A program made the position numbers and the translations under genes. This document shows, piece after piece, positions 1 through 12,800 of a stretch of DNA of 64,000 bases (the first letter of the stretch is position 1; each line of letters opens with the position of its first letter). The DNA lies in assembly GCF_964340395.1 (NCBI RefSeq), contig NC_135562.1, positions 23,039,673-23,103,672 of the forward strand, given 5' to 3'. The notes beneath the pieces were generated by a model. That model was not told the origin of the DNA. It saw only the letters and a list, made by a program, of their open reading frames with translations, and did not search any database. This DNA comes from Glandiceps talaboti. Taxonomy: Eukaryota; Hemichordata; Enteropneusta; Spengelidae.

Positions 1-432
1 CTGTCGGGATTTGGAATGCAAGAGTTACCTCTTTAGATTTTCGGCGATTTTTGAAGTAAGTACTTGTATTTTATGCAAATTATGTTTTAAGTTAGGCTTG
101 GAGCAGACCATTTTCAATGGGGGTGTAACCTGGTGAATGGTATGCAGACAAGATAAAGTACACATTTTTATCACACAAAAACCTTTTGATACAAAATCTT
201 TGATATAGGCAAAACATTAAAAGAATTTTGCAACAACACTAAAACTGAACATTCAAAAGAAGAGTTGTTTTGGAAACAACACAAAATAAATCTATGGACT
301 CACAAAACTTACTTGAAATTCAACACTTTCAAGTACATGTAGAGAGAGATATAAATACGTATTGAAATGCTCATTTCAATTTTTGAATATACATCCAAAT
401 CTGTTAAGGGAACAGCTGATTGTCAGCACCAG
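1..432. other. No recognisable feature
   Basis: A/T-rich sequence before the first repeat element. Short open frames here start at non-ATG codons and show no family motif. I see no gene, RNA or repeat that I can support. Confidence 0.5.
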
Positions 433-2887
433 ATCTGATCCAGTGTTCTCCCCAGAGGGTTTTCGTGTACATGTATTGGGCCTGATATCCTTTAATTTTC
501 GTCAATACATGATCAGTTGTCCCAATACGCAATCAGATTCAATTGTTTAGAGTTCGGTAAATTGCATGTTGACAATCAAACTGATTAAAATCCGATGTAG
601 ATGTTGGCTAATCATTCATTGCTATTTCTTCGTTATTTTGCCTGGATTGTCCTTCGTGGTACATGTTTACGTGTTTATCCTGATCGCCTCCTCTACGTAC
701 ATATACATCTGAACTGGCACCCATGCCCACACCGTTCTAGCTAGCCCGTGCTGGTAGCCAATCAAAAGTGACCTTACATTAGGATCGAATGAAACTACAA
801 ACGGACACGGTCACTACAACATGACTTTCTCCGTGTGCACTAGCACAGGCAGCTGACAACGTTCTAAATGTTTCAACTGTAAACAAATTCAGTGATTGTA
901 TTAGTATATTTAAATGTAATTTGATGGTACATGTACCTCTATACATATCGTCTGAATACATTCGAACATAGCTTTATCATGTAAAAGCGTACATACATGT
1001 TACTAGGATGAACACATACTCTGTAATTGTTATAGAAGCTTGTGAGACAGAACGTCTGGGGACACACAGACAGTTTATAGTGTACACATACAAAGCAACC
1101 AAAATTTTCACGATAAGGACGTTTTTTATAAATTATTTCTTAGATTTCCCCATTTCTGAGTTCATATAGCACAACTGTGGCAAATATTTCTATGAATCGT
1201 ACAATATTTCATGAATACTTTACGTTCGAGGAGAAGAGTACTACAGAGAACGCGTACACGTTCGCTGAGATGAACATGAACACTACCCGGGAAACGTGTT
1301 CGAATGTAACTAACATGTACATGTAGATAAGACGAAATGCATCTAAACAAGAATTCTTTAATTACTGTACATATACGATAATACAGTCACTGAATTGTTT
1401 ACAGTTCAAATACTTTGTACGTTGTCAGTTGCCCATGTGCACAAGTAATGCCATGTTGTTTTTTGATATTCAATGCATGTGCCCGTGACAATGTCCATAG
1501 TACTTCAGTAAGATGCAACCTGATTGGCTGTGTGGCTCACTTAGCAGAGCGGCGTGGGTATGGGCGCCAGTTCAGGTGTAGAGGAGGCGATCAGAATAAA
1601 AATGTAAACATGTACTGCGAAGGTCAATCCAGGCAAAATAACGAAGGTTAAATAACAATGAACGATTAGCTGACATCTACATCGGATTTTAATCAGATTG
1701 GTTGACGTCCATCTGTCACTCTGTCAGCTGACGCCTTTGTTGTTTTCAATGTATATTTGCAACATTTGTATTGATCCTTCAAACATAAACAGCAAGTAAA
1801 ACTAAAGAGTTTCTAATTTGTTCAAACGACTATTCAACCCTCTACCACTACCAGACTGATTTAATTGAATTTTGCCGTCACTATTCTTTTCAATAGGCAT
1901 ACAATATGCAGGGCATGCCTACCGCTCGTGCAAATTAAAATCCACGAGAGCGATTTTCCACTCGGGTGGGCCCCAACGAACCTGTACATCAGCAGCCTGA
2001 TCTTATTTTATATCATTTTTCAGCTACCAGACATCGTGTTAGTCCGAAATTTCGTGATACACGAGACTTACTATACTTCCCTATTGAGGACTTCAAAAAC
2101 TCGCGATAGTTTGTAACGTCATGGCCACCATATTGGAAAATCCATACTTTCATCGTAGTCATATGATGTATCAGTCTACAATGTCAAACTACAAACTGAA
2201 AGTGTTTATAGAGTAAAACTGAACTATATGAAACTGATAATTGGAGAAAACATCGCCACTTTATCGAAAGATACATCGCAAATCGCTCTTGGGTTGAGAT
2301 ATACTTGGTGTTAGTCATAGAACGAGACACTGAATGCTGATTTCATGTGTTTGTCGAAGTTTTATACCATAACGTAAAAATCATAGCAAAATGGCATGAC
2401 ATCGTTTGATTTTTTGGTTTTATAGAAAATCTGTCAGTTCCGACATGTTTCTACTGCCGAACCGATGTTATGAATAGGCTGGTTTTGCCTTTGATTTACC
2501 GAAAGCCTGTACCACAGTGTGAATCACACTACCATTAGCGGGTTTACGCAGGTTATTCCCATCGAAAACAATACTGACGGCAAACTGCAATGAAATCAGT
2601 CTGGTAGTGGTAGAGGGTTGAATAGTCCTTTGAACTGATTAGAAACTCTTTAGTTTTACTTGTCGCTTATGTGTGAAGGATCAATACAAACATTGCGAGT
2701 ATACATTGAAAACAACAAAGGCATCAGCTGACAGAGTGACAGATGAACAGTGCAGTGTCAACGTGCAATTTACCATACCCTAAGCAATCCGATAGCGTAT
2801 TGGGACAACTGATCATGTATCGGCGTAAATTAAAGGATATTGGGCCGATACGTGAAAACCCTCTGGGGAGAACACTGATGCAGATAT
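433..2887. mobile_element. Foldback (long-TIR) element, interrupted in its left arm
   Basis: The left arm (about 433-572, continuing at 1701-1862) is matched in reverse complement by the right arm (about 2590-2887). Landmarks are CAGTGTTCTCCCCAGAGGGT in the left arm near 440 against its complement near 2870, and the shared block around CTGTCACTCTGTCAGCTGA (left near 1713, complement right near 2735). The arms are about 300 bp and imperfect. The loop (about 1863-2589) has no transposase-like frame. The left arm is split by another element at 573-1700, so this one is the older insertion. I could not identify target duplications. It is a non-autonomous TIR/foldback element of unassigned superfamily. 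Confidence 0.7.
573..1700. mobile_element. TIR element nested inside the foldback element
   Basis: The arms of about 125 bp (about 573-705 and 1577-1700) are inverted copies of each other. The left contains TGATTAAAATCCGATGTAGA and the right its complement ending in AATCAGATTG. It interrupts a sequence that is continuous in the opposite arm of the host element, which fixes the boundaries. GTTGA occurs at both junctions and may be a remnant of a target duplication. A short deletion derivative of the same family lies at 29917-30069. No coding capacity is seen in the roughly 870-bp interior. The superfamily is uncertain; the 10-bp target duplication of the short copy would suit a Mutator-like element. 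Confidence 0.7.
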
Positions 2888-4248
2888 GCAATGTATAGTG
2901 TCAGTGTGGTCAGTTCACACTTCGTCTTTGTAAATAGTCAAGTATTTGTTATTATTGTAATGAATTGTGGTATACATTGTTCTTTTCTCAAAAACATTTT
3001 TATACTTCATTGTCTTTTAAGTCAGTAGGCTCATGTGGGCAGAAAACTTAGGTGACAATGATGCATCAACACAAGGGGAGAGAGAAAAATGCATGTCAAG
3101 TAGTTACTGTACAGTCGACAACCTCCGAGTCAAGGTCGGCAATTGTGGGTGGCGGTCAGGCCCGACAGCCACTGACTGCCGTGAGTTGAACCCTGACTGA
3201 CAAAGATATGGAGGGGACAAGTTAGTCAAAACTACTGGCAGCAATAAACAGTCAAGGCGAGGAATATCTTTGATACATGAAAATATTCCCCCTTCCCCAG
3301 AGGATTTTCCCTCCCACAAGTGACTATTTTTCTTGTGTTGAGTGGGTGACCCTGCCAGAGTGACATTAACGTGGGGAAAAAGCCTAACGCTGACAGTTTC
3401 CCAGGCCCAATCAACTATTTCCTTGACTTACATTTGTAACCACTTAACGGGTGGAGAGGCTTGGCAGGAAGAGGGTTAAACCATGTCTCCATCCAAAGTC
3501 ATTTCACAAGGGGAGGGGACTGTGTGTGCTATGAAGACTTGGTGTAAATAGATTTTTACTGTTTTGGGGATACGTAACATGTACAATTAGATGTTACACC
3601 TACATTATTCTTCATTCATCCAAGGAAAATCGGAGTAACCAAAGGTGTCATTGTCACTACGAGTTACTAGCCGAGTATTTTTCAGCCGAGTGACAGGTAG
3701 TGACAACCCAGAGTTTACAAGTACTTTCCAACTGAATGAAGAAAAATATTGAAAAATAACATTATTTACCAGTGCCAGTAATATCAAAGAAACATTGCGG
3801 ACAGTAATGGCAATTTTGAAAGTTTTAGCTAATATTTTGAACACTGCAGAACAAGTCAAGGAGACATACATTGTAATCATCTGACTCAATATTGATGTTT
3901 ACATTTGATGATAAAATTGTCTTGATGCAACTAATCAAGAGATCTCCACTCCGATTCAGGATCACGTTATTGTGAAAAACCTAACATATCATATGATATA
4001 CAGTGTACCTTACCATTCAGTGTTTGACAAGTGAGTTACAGTGCTAAATAAAGTACATTGTAAGCTCAGATTGCATGGGGTAATTTAAAGAATCTAAAAG
4101 TAAAGAGCCAGGTTGATAAACTTAAAGTATTCTACAATGGATACTTTGCAGAACTTTATAAATGTTACTAAGCAAAGTTACTATAGTATACACTAACTAA
4201 TGTGTACTTTGATTATTACTGACAATGTTATTCTTTTTTATTTTTCAG
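2888..4248. other. Unassigned; possible intron of the Nudix-like gene
   Basis: I see no convincing exon, repeat or RNA here. The stretch ends in a good splice acceptor (a pyrimidine-rich run, then CAG at 4246-4248), so its right part is probably intronic. Minus-strand open frames near 3104-3414 and 3605-3889 have no recognisable motif. Confidence 0.35.
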
Positions 4249-4314
4249 TCAGTGCTGAGCAAGCATCTGGGATGAGAAGTCTGGGAAGAAGAATGAGGTT
4301 TTTGACTGGAAATG
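4249..4314 (+). CDS. Candidate internal exon of a Nudix-like gene
   Basis: A 66-bp open stretch lies between a strong acceptor (TTCTTTTTTATTTTTCAG, ending 4248) and a weaker donor (GTATTT from 4315). Entered in phase 1, it reads SAEQASGMRSLGRRMRFLTG and then Asn, leaving one base (G) that completes a Gly codon with the exon at 7750. Its EQASGM...LGR order loosely recalls the EEAG..G.LGR stretch after the Nudix box, but the match is weak and the segment with the conserved Tyr/Trp residues of NUDT3-type proteins was not found between here and 7750. It could be a real exon with another exon missed, or a chance open frame. Read on without splicing it stops at 4328. Confidence 0.3.
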
Positions 4315-7300
4315 GTATTTGTAGATGACCAGATTTGTGACAAGGACAGGAGCAATGAATAACAGGGCTTGTTTTAAATGAGCACCAAGGTTTAGAGAAC
4401 AGCATGTTGAGGATTACTGATGGCAAATAGCACTGAACACCAGAAAATGAGAAAGAGTTGGTTGCTCTCATCAGTATAACCAAATGATATGAACCAACAA
4501 GAAATTGCCACATCTACCTTCTCAAAGAACTCTACTAAACTCTACTGAAGTAGAGTGTGTATGTAGCAACTATTAGTATTGGTACACAGATAAGATATGA
4601 TGTGAAAGACATTAAGATGTAATGGGTACTAAAATACAAGTTGCAAAGAAATTCTAGAGAGTACCATGTACAAGGATGTTGTGGAATTGATCAATGAAAT
4701 TGTCCATGTTCTTCTGTTAACTCATTCTTCCCAGAACCCTCACTACATGAATATGTATTTTTGATTTTGGGATTCAAAAATCAACATTCTTACCTTGGCG
4801 AGTATGACTCAAACTTGTTGCCATATTGAATACACAATGGACACTTGGCACACAAGACTTCCGTGTTTGTAGTTATGTAGATTTTATCTGCAACTATGCA
4901 TGTGGTACTATGTAGAATTTCCTCGCAATTTGTATTTTGTACCCATTATTATATCAATCAGGCTCTTAACTAATATTTGGTACAAATCTACCTAACCCTG
5001 GAAATGCCAGTCTCTGTTACACAGCATTATAATAGTAATTGCACAATTTATAGCACAATCGTGTTTACAAATGAAAAGAAACATTACAGAAAAAAGGTCT
5101 AACAGCTAAATTTTACATGTGCCATAAATAACATACTTTTCAATGTCAATAAATCACCAACATGGGTAGTCGAACTGTGTAAAGAGATTTAACATGCAAA
5201 TTTCTTTCTACCCATTCAGAAATATCAATATCCTTAACTTTTCCCCATATTTTCTTTGTAAATATTCTGAAGGGCATTCAATTCACAAAAGTGGTTTCTT
5301 CTTCCACCTAACATCACTGATTTCTGTACCACTGAAAACAGACATACATTAAAACATCTCTAATAGTTCTAGTTTGATGTTTTTACAAACTCTGTACATG
5401 TGTGAGTTTATCCTGAAATGTGAAGATAATGTCTGAGCATACAAATCAGAGAGAGTTGTCGGCTATTCAGAATACTGTGTGTTACCATGTCTCTTTGTGC
5501 ACATGTAACCAACTCTGTCAATGTTGTAATTGTAAAGTAACTTTTACTGTAAGTCAACAATGGATTTTACAGTTACAGACTCTTACTAATGCAACATTAC
5601 ATTGGAAAGAAGTGTATGACATGAATGTTTGGTTGCTATCAATTTGACAACCAATAGTCTGTTGCCAACCCTCATTCTGCATATTTCACCAACTGTATTT
5701 GCTTGTGTACACAGATTTGGTTTGAATATTTTATATATACATGTAATACATAGAGATTATTTTGATACCTGGACATAATTTATCATTTGACATTATTATT
5801 ACATAATAGAAACATATATCTGACTGTCCAGTATTATTTTTGCAGACTTTTATGATCTTCAGGTGTACATTCTAGGGACTATCATGATTGCAGGTTTGTG
5901 GTATCTTTACTTTGCCACATGCTATAGAAAATGTATTTAGTTGTGTCAATGTTGCTTTGTCTAGGATGCTGTCATGGTAGTATATAGTTGTATATTTTTT
6001 GTCAACAACAGAATATACCAATTTAATGTTGGAGAGAATCATGAAATAGTTTAGTTGATACAAAATAGCATGGTATATTTATTTGATTACTAAGAAATGT
6101 AAGTAAAGAGGGAATCTCTGTTATCAAGTCTGTATGCATAGTTAACTAGCTAAATCATATCTGCACTGCAGCCTGATCAGTTTTTAGTGAGTAATATGTT
6201 TTGTCAAAAACAGGTCCTCAGTTGCAATGTACATACTGCTAACAAAGTAGATCTGGTGTACATTTACATACATATAACAATATCAAATCGATACAAAAAT
6301 GATATTTTACATGTTTGTTTTTTTTACTTTCCTAAAACATTTGTGAAATATTAGTTATTGTAAACAATTTGGCTTTTGTGTGCATGTTGCCCCATTATAC
6401 CAGTTGTGTAGATTCCCATTTTTATCTACATAATTATAGTCTGGAGTGTTTACATGTAAAATGTAATTGTATTTTGTACAGTGATATTTGTCAACAATGT
6501 GTCCTCAGCTAGCTACACACTGTACCACCTATATGTTGGAAAGAACAATTTCTATCTACTGACATTACTTGTACAGTTTGGGTTATTCTTCTATGGAATT
6601 TAGTGGGTCAAAGACACATTGAATCCATCTTGGTTCATTTAAAGAACATAAAAAGTGTAAAAACATAGTACCAGTATGTGATATATGGAATATGATGTTA
6701 CTCCTGTAAAAGAAATGTCAAATTTACTGTTCAACTTTCTTTTATGAATAAAGTTTCCTGTTTGTTATTTTAGAAGTGATTGCAGTGTTAATTAAATTCC
6801 TCTTCCCATATTTGTAAAAATTAAATGTTGCATTGTTGTTGTTTATTTATTTGTTTGTTGTTGTTGTTGTTGTTGTTGTTGTTAGCTTTTCCTTCTTGCT
6901 AGCAAAGGTTTATCTGTTTTGTCAAAGTATTAGAATACAAAATACATGTATATGTGCATTTGCCAGTATCCACCATCATAAAGTAATGGAGAACTGAAAG
7001 AATCATAATTACAGTTAATTTGAAGATTAGAAGTGAATACGATGAAAATATGGTGATGTTACCAGCAAAATACAGAAAGATCTTTATTGAATAAGTAGGT
7101 TTATAAGCCGATAACCAGGCGCAACCTGTATCCCTAGAAAGCTACCCTATAGCTCGGGCCGGTACCCCGTGGGCGTGCCGTGCTGGGATCGGCCGTGCTC
7201 GAATTCTTGTGACCTTTGACCACAACACTGACCTTTGGAGTTGACCTTTTATGCAAATCTTGAACGTTAGCAGGCCTATAACGTGGGGGTACAATGCTGG

Positions 7301-7749
7301 ATATACGTACTACGTATACTCCGTGTACGTTAGTCTGACGAAGATCTACGTTCTATCGGCGATAGTATACGCACTGACACACTTCCTGTCGGCGTTAATA
7401 TACCGACAACGTACACTAAGCGTACTGGGATGTTCCGTCTATGGTAATATACGCTACGTAGATTTACTGCACACATGTGATCTGCGTTTGTGTATATTCA
7501 AGTACATCTCTGTACATGTTAAATCTACGAGTGCGTCGGCACACATATACGCTCAGTAGATCAACTTTTTTGCCCAGTGATATCTAGCATGGATCAGCAT
7601 GTGGGTAAACATTTTTTAAAAACTGTACAGCTTTGCTACAACGCCATTGGCATTATTGTTTAAGACACTCTGGACCACAAAAAATATTATCCTATCTGAA
7701 ATGTTTGTATACTTGATGGCCAATTTATAGACTCATATATTGTTTACAG
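4315..7749. other. Probable intron; no other feature except a GTT microsatellite
   Basis: A/T-rich and without convincing coding sequence on either strand. A (GTT)n run lies at about 6855-6882. AATAAA at about 6749 could be a polyadenylation signal if a transcript ended here, but the exon at 7750 argues that this is intron. A CpG-rich stretch at about 7100-7560 is described separately. Confidence 0.35.
7560..7665 (-). repeat. Fragment of dispersed repeat R1 (left end)
   Basis: Read on the minus strand it carries the R1 left-end signature, GCCAATGGCGTTGTAGC, followed by an A/T-rich segment with ATGTTTACCCACATGCTG. This resembles the better preserved left ends at 23788 and 25686. Only about 100 bp remain. 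Confidence 0.55.
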
Positions 7750-7853
7750 GTAGAAACAGAAGATGGTTCCCTATAGATGAAGCTCTTTGTCACCTGGCTG
7801 AACACAAACCTCTACAAAAAGTTTTCCTGATTGAAGCTTTGAAACCTAGGTGA
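7750..7853 (+). CDS. Terminal exon of a NUDT3/NUDT4-like Nudix hydrolase
   Basis: The exon follows an acceptor (ATATTGTTTACAG) at 7749. With one base from the preceding exon it reads Gly-RNRRWFPIDEALCHLAEHKP, then LQKVFLIEALKPR and a TGA stop at 7851-7853. Diphosphoinositol polyphosphate phosphohydrolases (NUDT3/NUDT4) have the same layout in their last conserved exon: a GRK-x-x-WF-x-(I/V)-x-x-A motif, then HKPV and a short helix, after the catalytic Nudix box. Those enzymes remove phosphate from diphosphoinositol phosphates and cleave diadenosine polyphosphates. Here the protein ends within about 15 residues of the HKP motif, shorter than the vertebrate tails. The Nudix box itself is not visible in this window. 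The family call rests on about 30 residues and is recognition, not a search. Confidence 0.55.
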
Positions 7854-7920
7854 AGAGAGAACTGTCTTCTGAGAGATGGATTGAAGAAGATGGCTGTTTG
7901 TTTTATTTATTATGAAGACA

Positions 7921-8261
7921 CAGACGTGATTTACTAAGAGGATGACTCTGACAGACATGATTTACTAACAGGATGACTCTGACAGACATGATTTACTAAC
8001 AGGATGACTCTGACAGACATGATTTACTAACAGGATGACTCTGACAGACATGATTTACTAACAGGATAACTCTGACAGACATGATTTACTAACAGGATGA
8101 CTCTGACAGACATGATTTACTAACAGGATGACTCTGACAGACGTGATTTACTAACAGGATGACTCTGACAGACGTGATTTACTAACAGGATGACTCTGAC
8201 AGACGTGATTTACTAACAGGATGACTCTGACAGACATGATTTACTAACAGGATGACTCTGA
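7921..8261. repeat. 31-bp minisatellite, about 11 copies
   Basis: Nearly identical 31-bp units contain TGATTTACTAACAGGATGAC. Variation is mostly C/T in GACATG versus GACGTG. It begins about 70 bp after the stop codon of the Nudix-like terminal exon, so it probably lies in that gene's 3' untranslated region. Confidence 0.9.
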
Positions 8262-8455
8262 AATTTATAGATATTAATTGTTTTCTACATATCTGAATTG
8301 TAAACAATTGTAAGTGTGTATGGAGTTTATTTTGTGGAAGAAAGCTTAAACTTTAGCAATGTATGTCAGAAACTACTCATCAACATGAATATATGGGACT
8401 AGTATTTGTTATTTTAAACATACCATAGCCTAGCTTGAAACTATTTTCCGGTATT

Positions 8456-8530
8456 ATTGGTACATCTGGTAATATCTTGATATATCTGGTGATATCATGG
8501 TATATCTGGTTTTATATTATACCATTATAT
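8456..8530. repeat. Short degenerate tandem repeat
   Basis: Three to four imperfect units of about 20 bp built on TATATCTGGTGATATC. No function is apparent. Confidence 0.5.
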
Positions 8531-8735
8531 TGATGGTGCAAATCGAGAGATCTGATTGGTCTAGACATTGAACTAGCACGTCTAAAATGAGTGATAATGC
8601 ACAGTTGGCACGCATCCAATTTTTGATGTTCACTGTTTGTCTACGAATGTTGCAGGGATGGGATTACGAATGAAACCAGAAAACGTTGCGTCTTACCTTG
8701 TTTCCGATATTTTTAATATACTGGTATTATATAAT

Positions 8736-8867
8736 AGCAATAAACCACCCCTGGGAATGGTATACTGCTCGGTTTTGACCAGTGAACTCAGTATATGCAC
8801 TCGCTATATATTTCATTCACTGGTCAAAACCTCTTGGTACACCATTCCCAGGGGGTAGTTTATTGCT
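8736..8867. repeat. Near-perfect 132-bp palindrome (hairpin)
   Basis: The left arm starts AGCAATAAACCACCCCTGGG and the right arm ends with its near complement, CCCAGGGGGTAGTTTATTGC plus T. The inner parts, TTTTGACCAGTGAA and TTCACTGGTCAAAA, also pair. Arms are about 55 bp around a loop of about 25 bp. It could be a very short foldback element or a structured transcript segment. I found no second copy in the window. Confidence 0.7.
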
Positions 8868-9340
8868 TAAATATCGTGCCTTTAAATAGACTATTGCCCG
8901 GCACTGTTGCCCGCTGGAATTATTTTGACCGTTGCACATCTATTCTTTGCATGTTTTCCAGTGTTGCACATGCAAGATGAAAAAATTACTACAGTGAAAC
9001 ACAAAAAAGCTATTATTCACAGACATTTGAATAAAATAATTGCAAATGTGTGGACACTAGAACTCCTACATATAATGCAATGGCTGCATTCTATGGTTGT
9101 CTGCAATTATACTTTGGACATGCCTTTCCTTTCATGGGAAAACTTTCTATCGATGATGAATGGTGATGAGTGACATGTGTGAATGAGTAGATGGTGTAAT
9201 AAAATTAATAACACATGCACTTGGTCAATATCACAATTTAATGCCTGCCCTCAGGCTGGCACTCTCAAGCTGATTGGTCATAATAGGGAGTGTTTACAAT
9301 GAAGACTGTTTGATTATGTAAATGAACATTTATAATTGTG
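8868..9340. other. No recognisable feature
   Basis: A/T-rich stretch between the palindrome and the 16-bp array. The 88-codon open frame at 8907-9173 starts at a non-standard codon and has no motif. Nothing else is seen. Confidence 0.4.
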
Positions 9341-9609
9341 ATGCACAAAGTATTCAATACACAAAGTATTCGATACACAAAGTATTCAATACACAAAGTG
9401 TTCAATACACAAAGTATTCAATACACAAAGTATTCAATACACAAAGTATTCAATGCACAAAATATTCAATACACAAAGTTTTCAATACACAAAGTATTCA
9501 GTACACAAAATATTCAATACACAAAGTATTCAATACACAAAGTGTTCAATACACAAAGTATTCAATACACAAAGTATTCAATACACAAAGTATTCAATAC
9601 ACAAAGTGT
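9341..9609. repeat. 16-bp tandem repeat, about 17 copies
   Basis: The unit is ACAAAGTATTCAATAC with a few single-base variants (CGATAC, AGTGTT). Sixteen is not a multiple of three, so the reading frame rotates and two overlapping plus-strand frames stay open with a 16-residue period. They are repeat artefacts, not genes. Confidence 0.9.
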
Positions 9610-9861
9610 GATAATTTACATGTAATGCTACTGTTATGTAAATTTACACATACAGACATAGTGGCTACTTTATCCAGTTTGTATGGCTATTATAACTAAC
9701 TGGTAAAACAAGTGCTAGACTAAGTGTACTCACAGATAATGAACCGTAAAGAGGCTACTTTTTGTGCATATCCATCTTCAATACATATCCATCTTCAATA
9801 CGTTACATGTCAATAAATCATTCATTATATCCGTGGATGCCATGATTACCATTTAATTCAA

Positions 9862-12800
9862 CACAACTTGTCTACATTGTACAAGTCTACAACACAACTT
9901 GTCTACATTGTACAAGTCTACAACACAACTTGTCTACATTGTACAAGTCTACAACACAACTTGTCTACATTGTACAAGTCTACAACACAACTTGTCTACA
10001 TTGTACAAGTCTACCATACAACTTGTCTACATTGTACAAGTCTACCATACAACTTGTCTACATTGTACAAGTCTACCATACAACTTGTCTACATTGTACA
10101 AGTCTACCATACAACTTGTCTACATTGTACAAGTCTACAATACAACTTGTCTACATTGTACAAGTCTACAACACAACTTGTCTACATTGTACAAGTCTAC
10201 CATACAACTTGTCTACATTGTACAAGTCTACCATACAACTTGTCTACATTGTACAAGTCTACCATACAACTTGTCTACATTGTACAAGTCTACCATACAA
10301 CTTGTTTACATTGTACAAATCTACCATACAACTTGTCTACATTGTACAAGTCTACCATACAACTTGTCTACATTGTACAAGTCTACCATACAACTTGTCT
10401 ACATTGTACAAGTCTACCATACAACTTGTCTACATTGTACAAATCTACCTACAACTTGTCTACATTGTACAAGTCTACAACACAACTTGTCTACATTGTA
10501 CAAGTCTACAATACAACTTGTCTACATTGTACAAGTCTACAACACAACTTGTCTACATTGTACAAATCTACCATACAACTTGTCTACATTGTACAAGTCT
10601 ACCATACAACTTGTCTACATTGTACAAGTCTACCATACAACTTGTCTACATTGTACAAATCTACCTACAACTTGTCTACATTGTACAAGTCTACCACACA
10701 ACTTGTCTACATTGTACAAGTCTACAACACAACTTGTCTACATTGTACAAATCTACAACACAACTTGTCTACATTGTACAAGTCTACAACACAACTTGTC
10801 TACATTGTACAAGTCTACCATACAACTTGTCTACATTGTACAAGTCTACAACACAACTTGTCTACATTGTACAAGTCTACAACACAACTTGTCTACATTG
10901 TACAAATCTACAACACAACTTGTCTACATTGTACAAGTCTACAACACAACTTGTCTACATTGTACAAATCTACCATACAACTTGTCTACATTGTACAAGT
11001 CTACCACACAACTTGTCTACATTGTACAAGTCTACAACACAACTTGTCTACATTGTACAAATCTACAACACAACTTGTCTACATTGTACAAGTCTACAAC
11101 ACAACTTGTCTACATTGTACAAGTCTACCATACAACTTGTCTACATTGTACAAGTCTACAACACAACTTGTCTACATTGTACAAGTCTACAACACAACTT
11201 GTCTACATTGTACAAATCTACCATACAACTTGTCTACATTGTACAAGTCTACCACACAACTTGTCTACATTGTACAAGTCTACAACACAACTTGTCTACA
11301 TTGTACAAATCTACAACACAACTTGTCTACATTGTACAAGTCTACAACACAACTTGTCTACATTGTACAAGTCTACCATACAACTTGTCTACATTGTACA
11401 AGTCTACAACACAACTTGTCTACATTGTACAAGTCTACAACACAACTTGTCTACATTGTACAAATCTACCATACAACTTGTCTACATTGTACAAGTCTAC
11501 CACACAACTTGTCTACATTGTACAAGTCTACAACACAACTTGTCTACATTGTACAAATCTACAACACAACTTGTCTACATTGTACAAGTCTACAACACAA
11601 CTTGTCTACATTGTACAAGTCTACAACACAACTTGTCTACATTGTACAAGTCTACCATACAACTTGTCTACATTGTACAAGTCTACAACACAACTTGTCT
11701 ACATTGTACAAGTCTACAACACAACTTGTCTACATTGTACAAGTCTATAACACAACTTGTCTACATTGTACAAGTCTACAACACAACTTGTCTACATTGT
11801 ACAAATCTACCATACAACTTGTCTACATTGTACAAGTCTACCACACAACTTGTCTACATTGTACAAGTCTACAACACAACTTGTCTACATTGTACAAATC
11901 TACAACACAACTTGTCTACATTGTACAAGTCTACAACACAACTTGTCTACATTGTACAAGTCTACCATACAACTTGTCTACATTGTACAAGTCTACAACA
12001 CAACTTGTCTACATTGTACAAGTCTACAACACAACTTGTCTACATTGTACAAATCTACCATACAACTTGTCTACATTGTACAAGTCTACCACACAACTTG
12101 TCTACATTGTACAAGTCTACAACACAACTTGTCTACATTGTACAAATCTACAACACAACTTGTCTACATTGTACAAGTCTACAACACAACTTGTCTACAT
12201 TGTACAAGTCTACCATACAACTTGTCTACATTGTACAAGTCTACAACACAACTTGTCTACATTGTACAAGTCTACAACACAACTTGTCTACATTGTACAA
12301 GTCTATAACACAACTTGTCTACATTGTACAAGTCTACAACACAACTTGTCTACATTGTACAAATCTACCATACAACTTGTCTACATTGTACAAGTCTACC
12401 ACACAACTTGTCTACATTGTACAAGTCTACAACACAACTTGTCTACATTGTACAAATCTACAACACAACTTGTCTACATTGTACAAGTCTACAACACAAC
12501 TTGTCTACATTGTACAAGTCTACCATACAACTTGTCTACATTGTACAAGTCTACAACACAACTTGTCTACATTGTACAAGTCTACAACACAACTTGTCTA
12601 CATTGTACAAATCTACCATACAACTTGTCTACATTGTACAAGTCTACCACACAACTTGTCTACATTGTACAAGTCTACAACACAACTTGTCTACATTGTA
12701 CAAATCTACAACACAACTTGTCTACATTGTACAAGTCTACAACACAACTTGTCTACATTGTACAAGTCTACCATACAACTTGTCTACATTGTACAAGTCT

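Noticed and set aside
4238-4513. 91-codon minus-strand frame overlapping the candidate Nudix exon
   Set aside because: No motif, non-conserved composition, and it overlaps a better-supported splice acceptor on the other strand.
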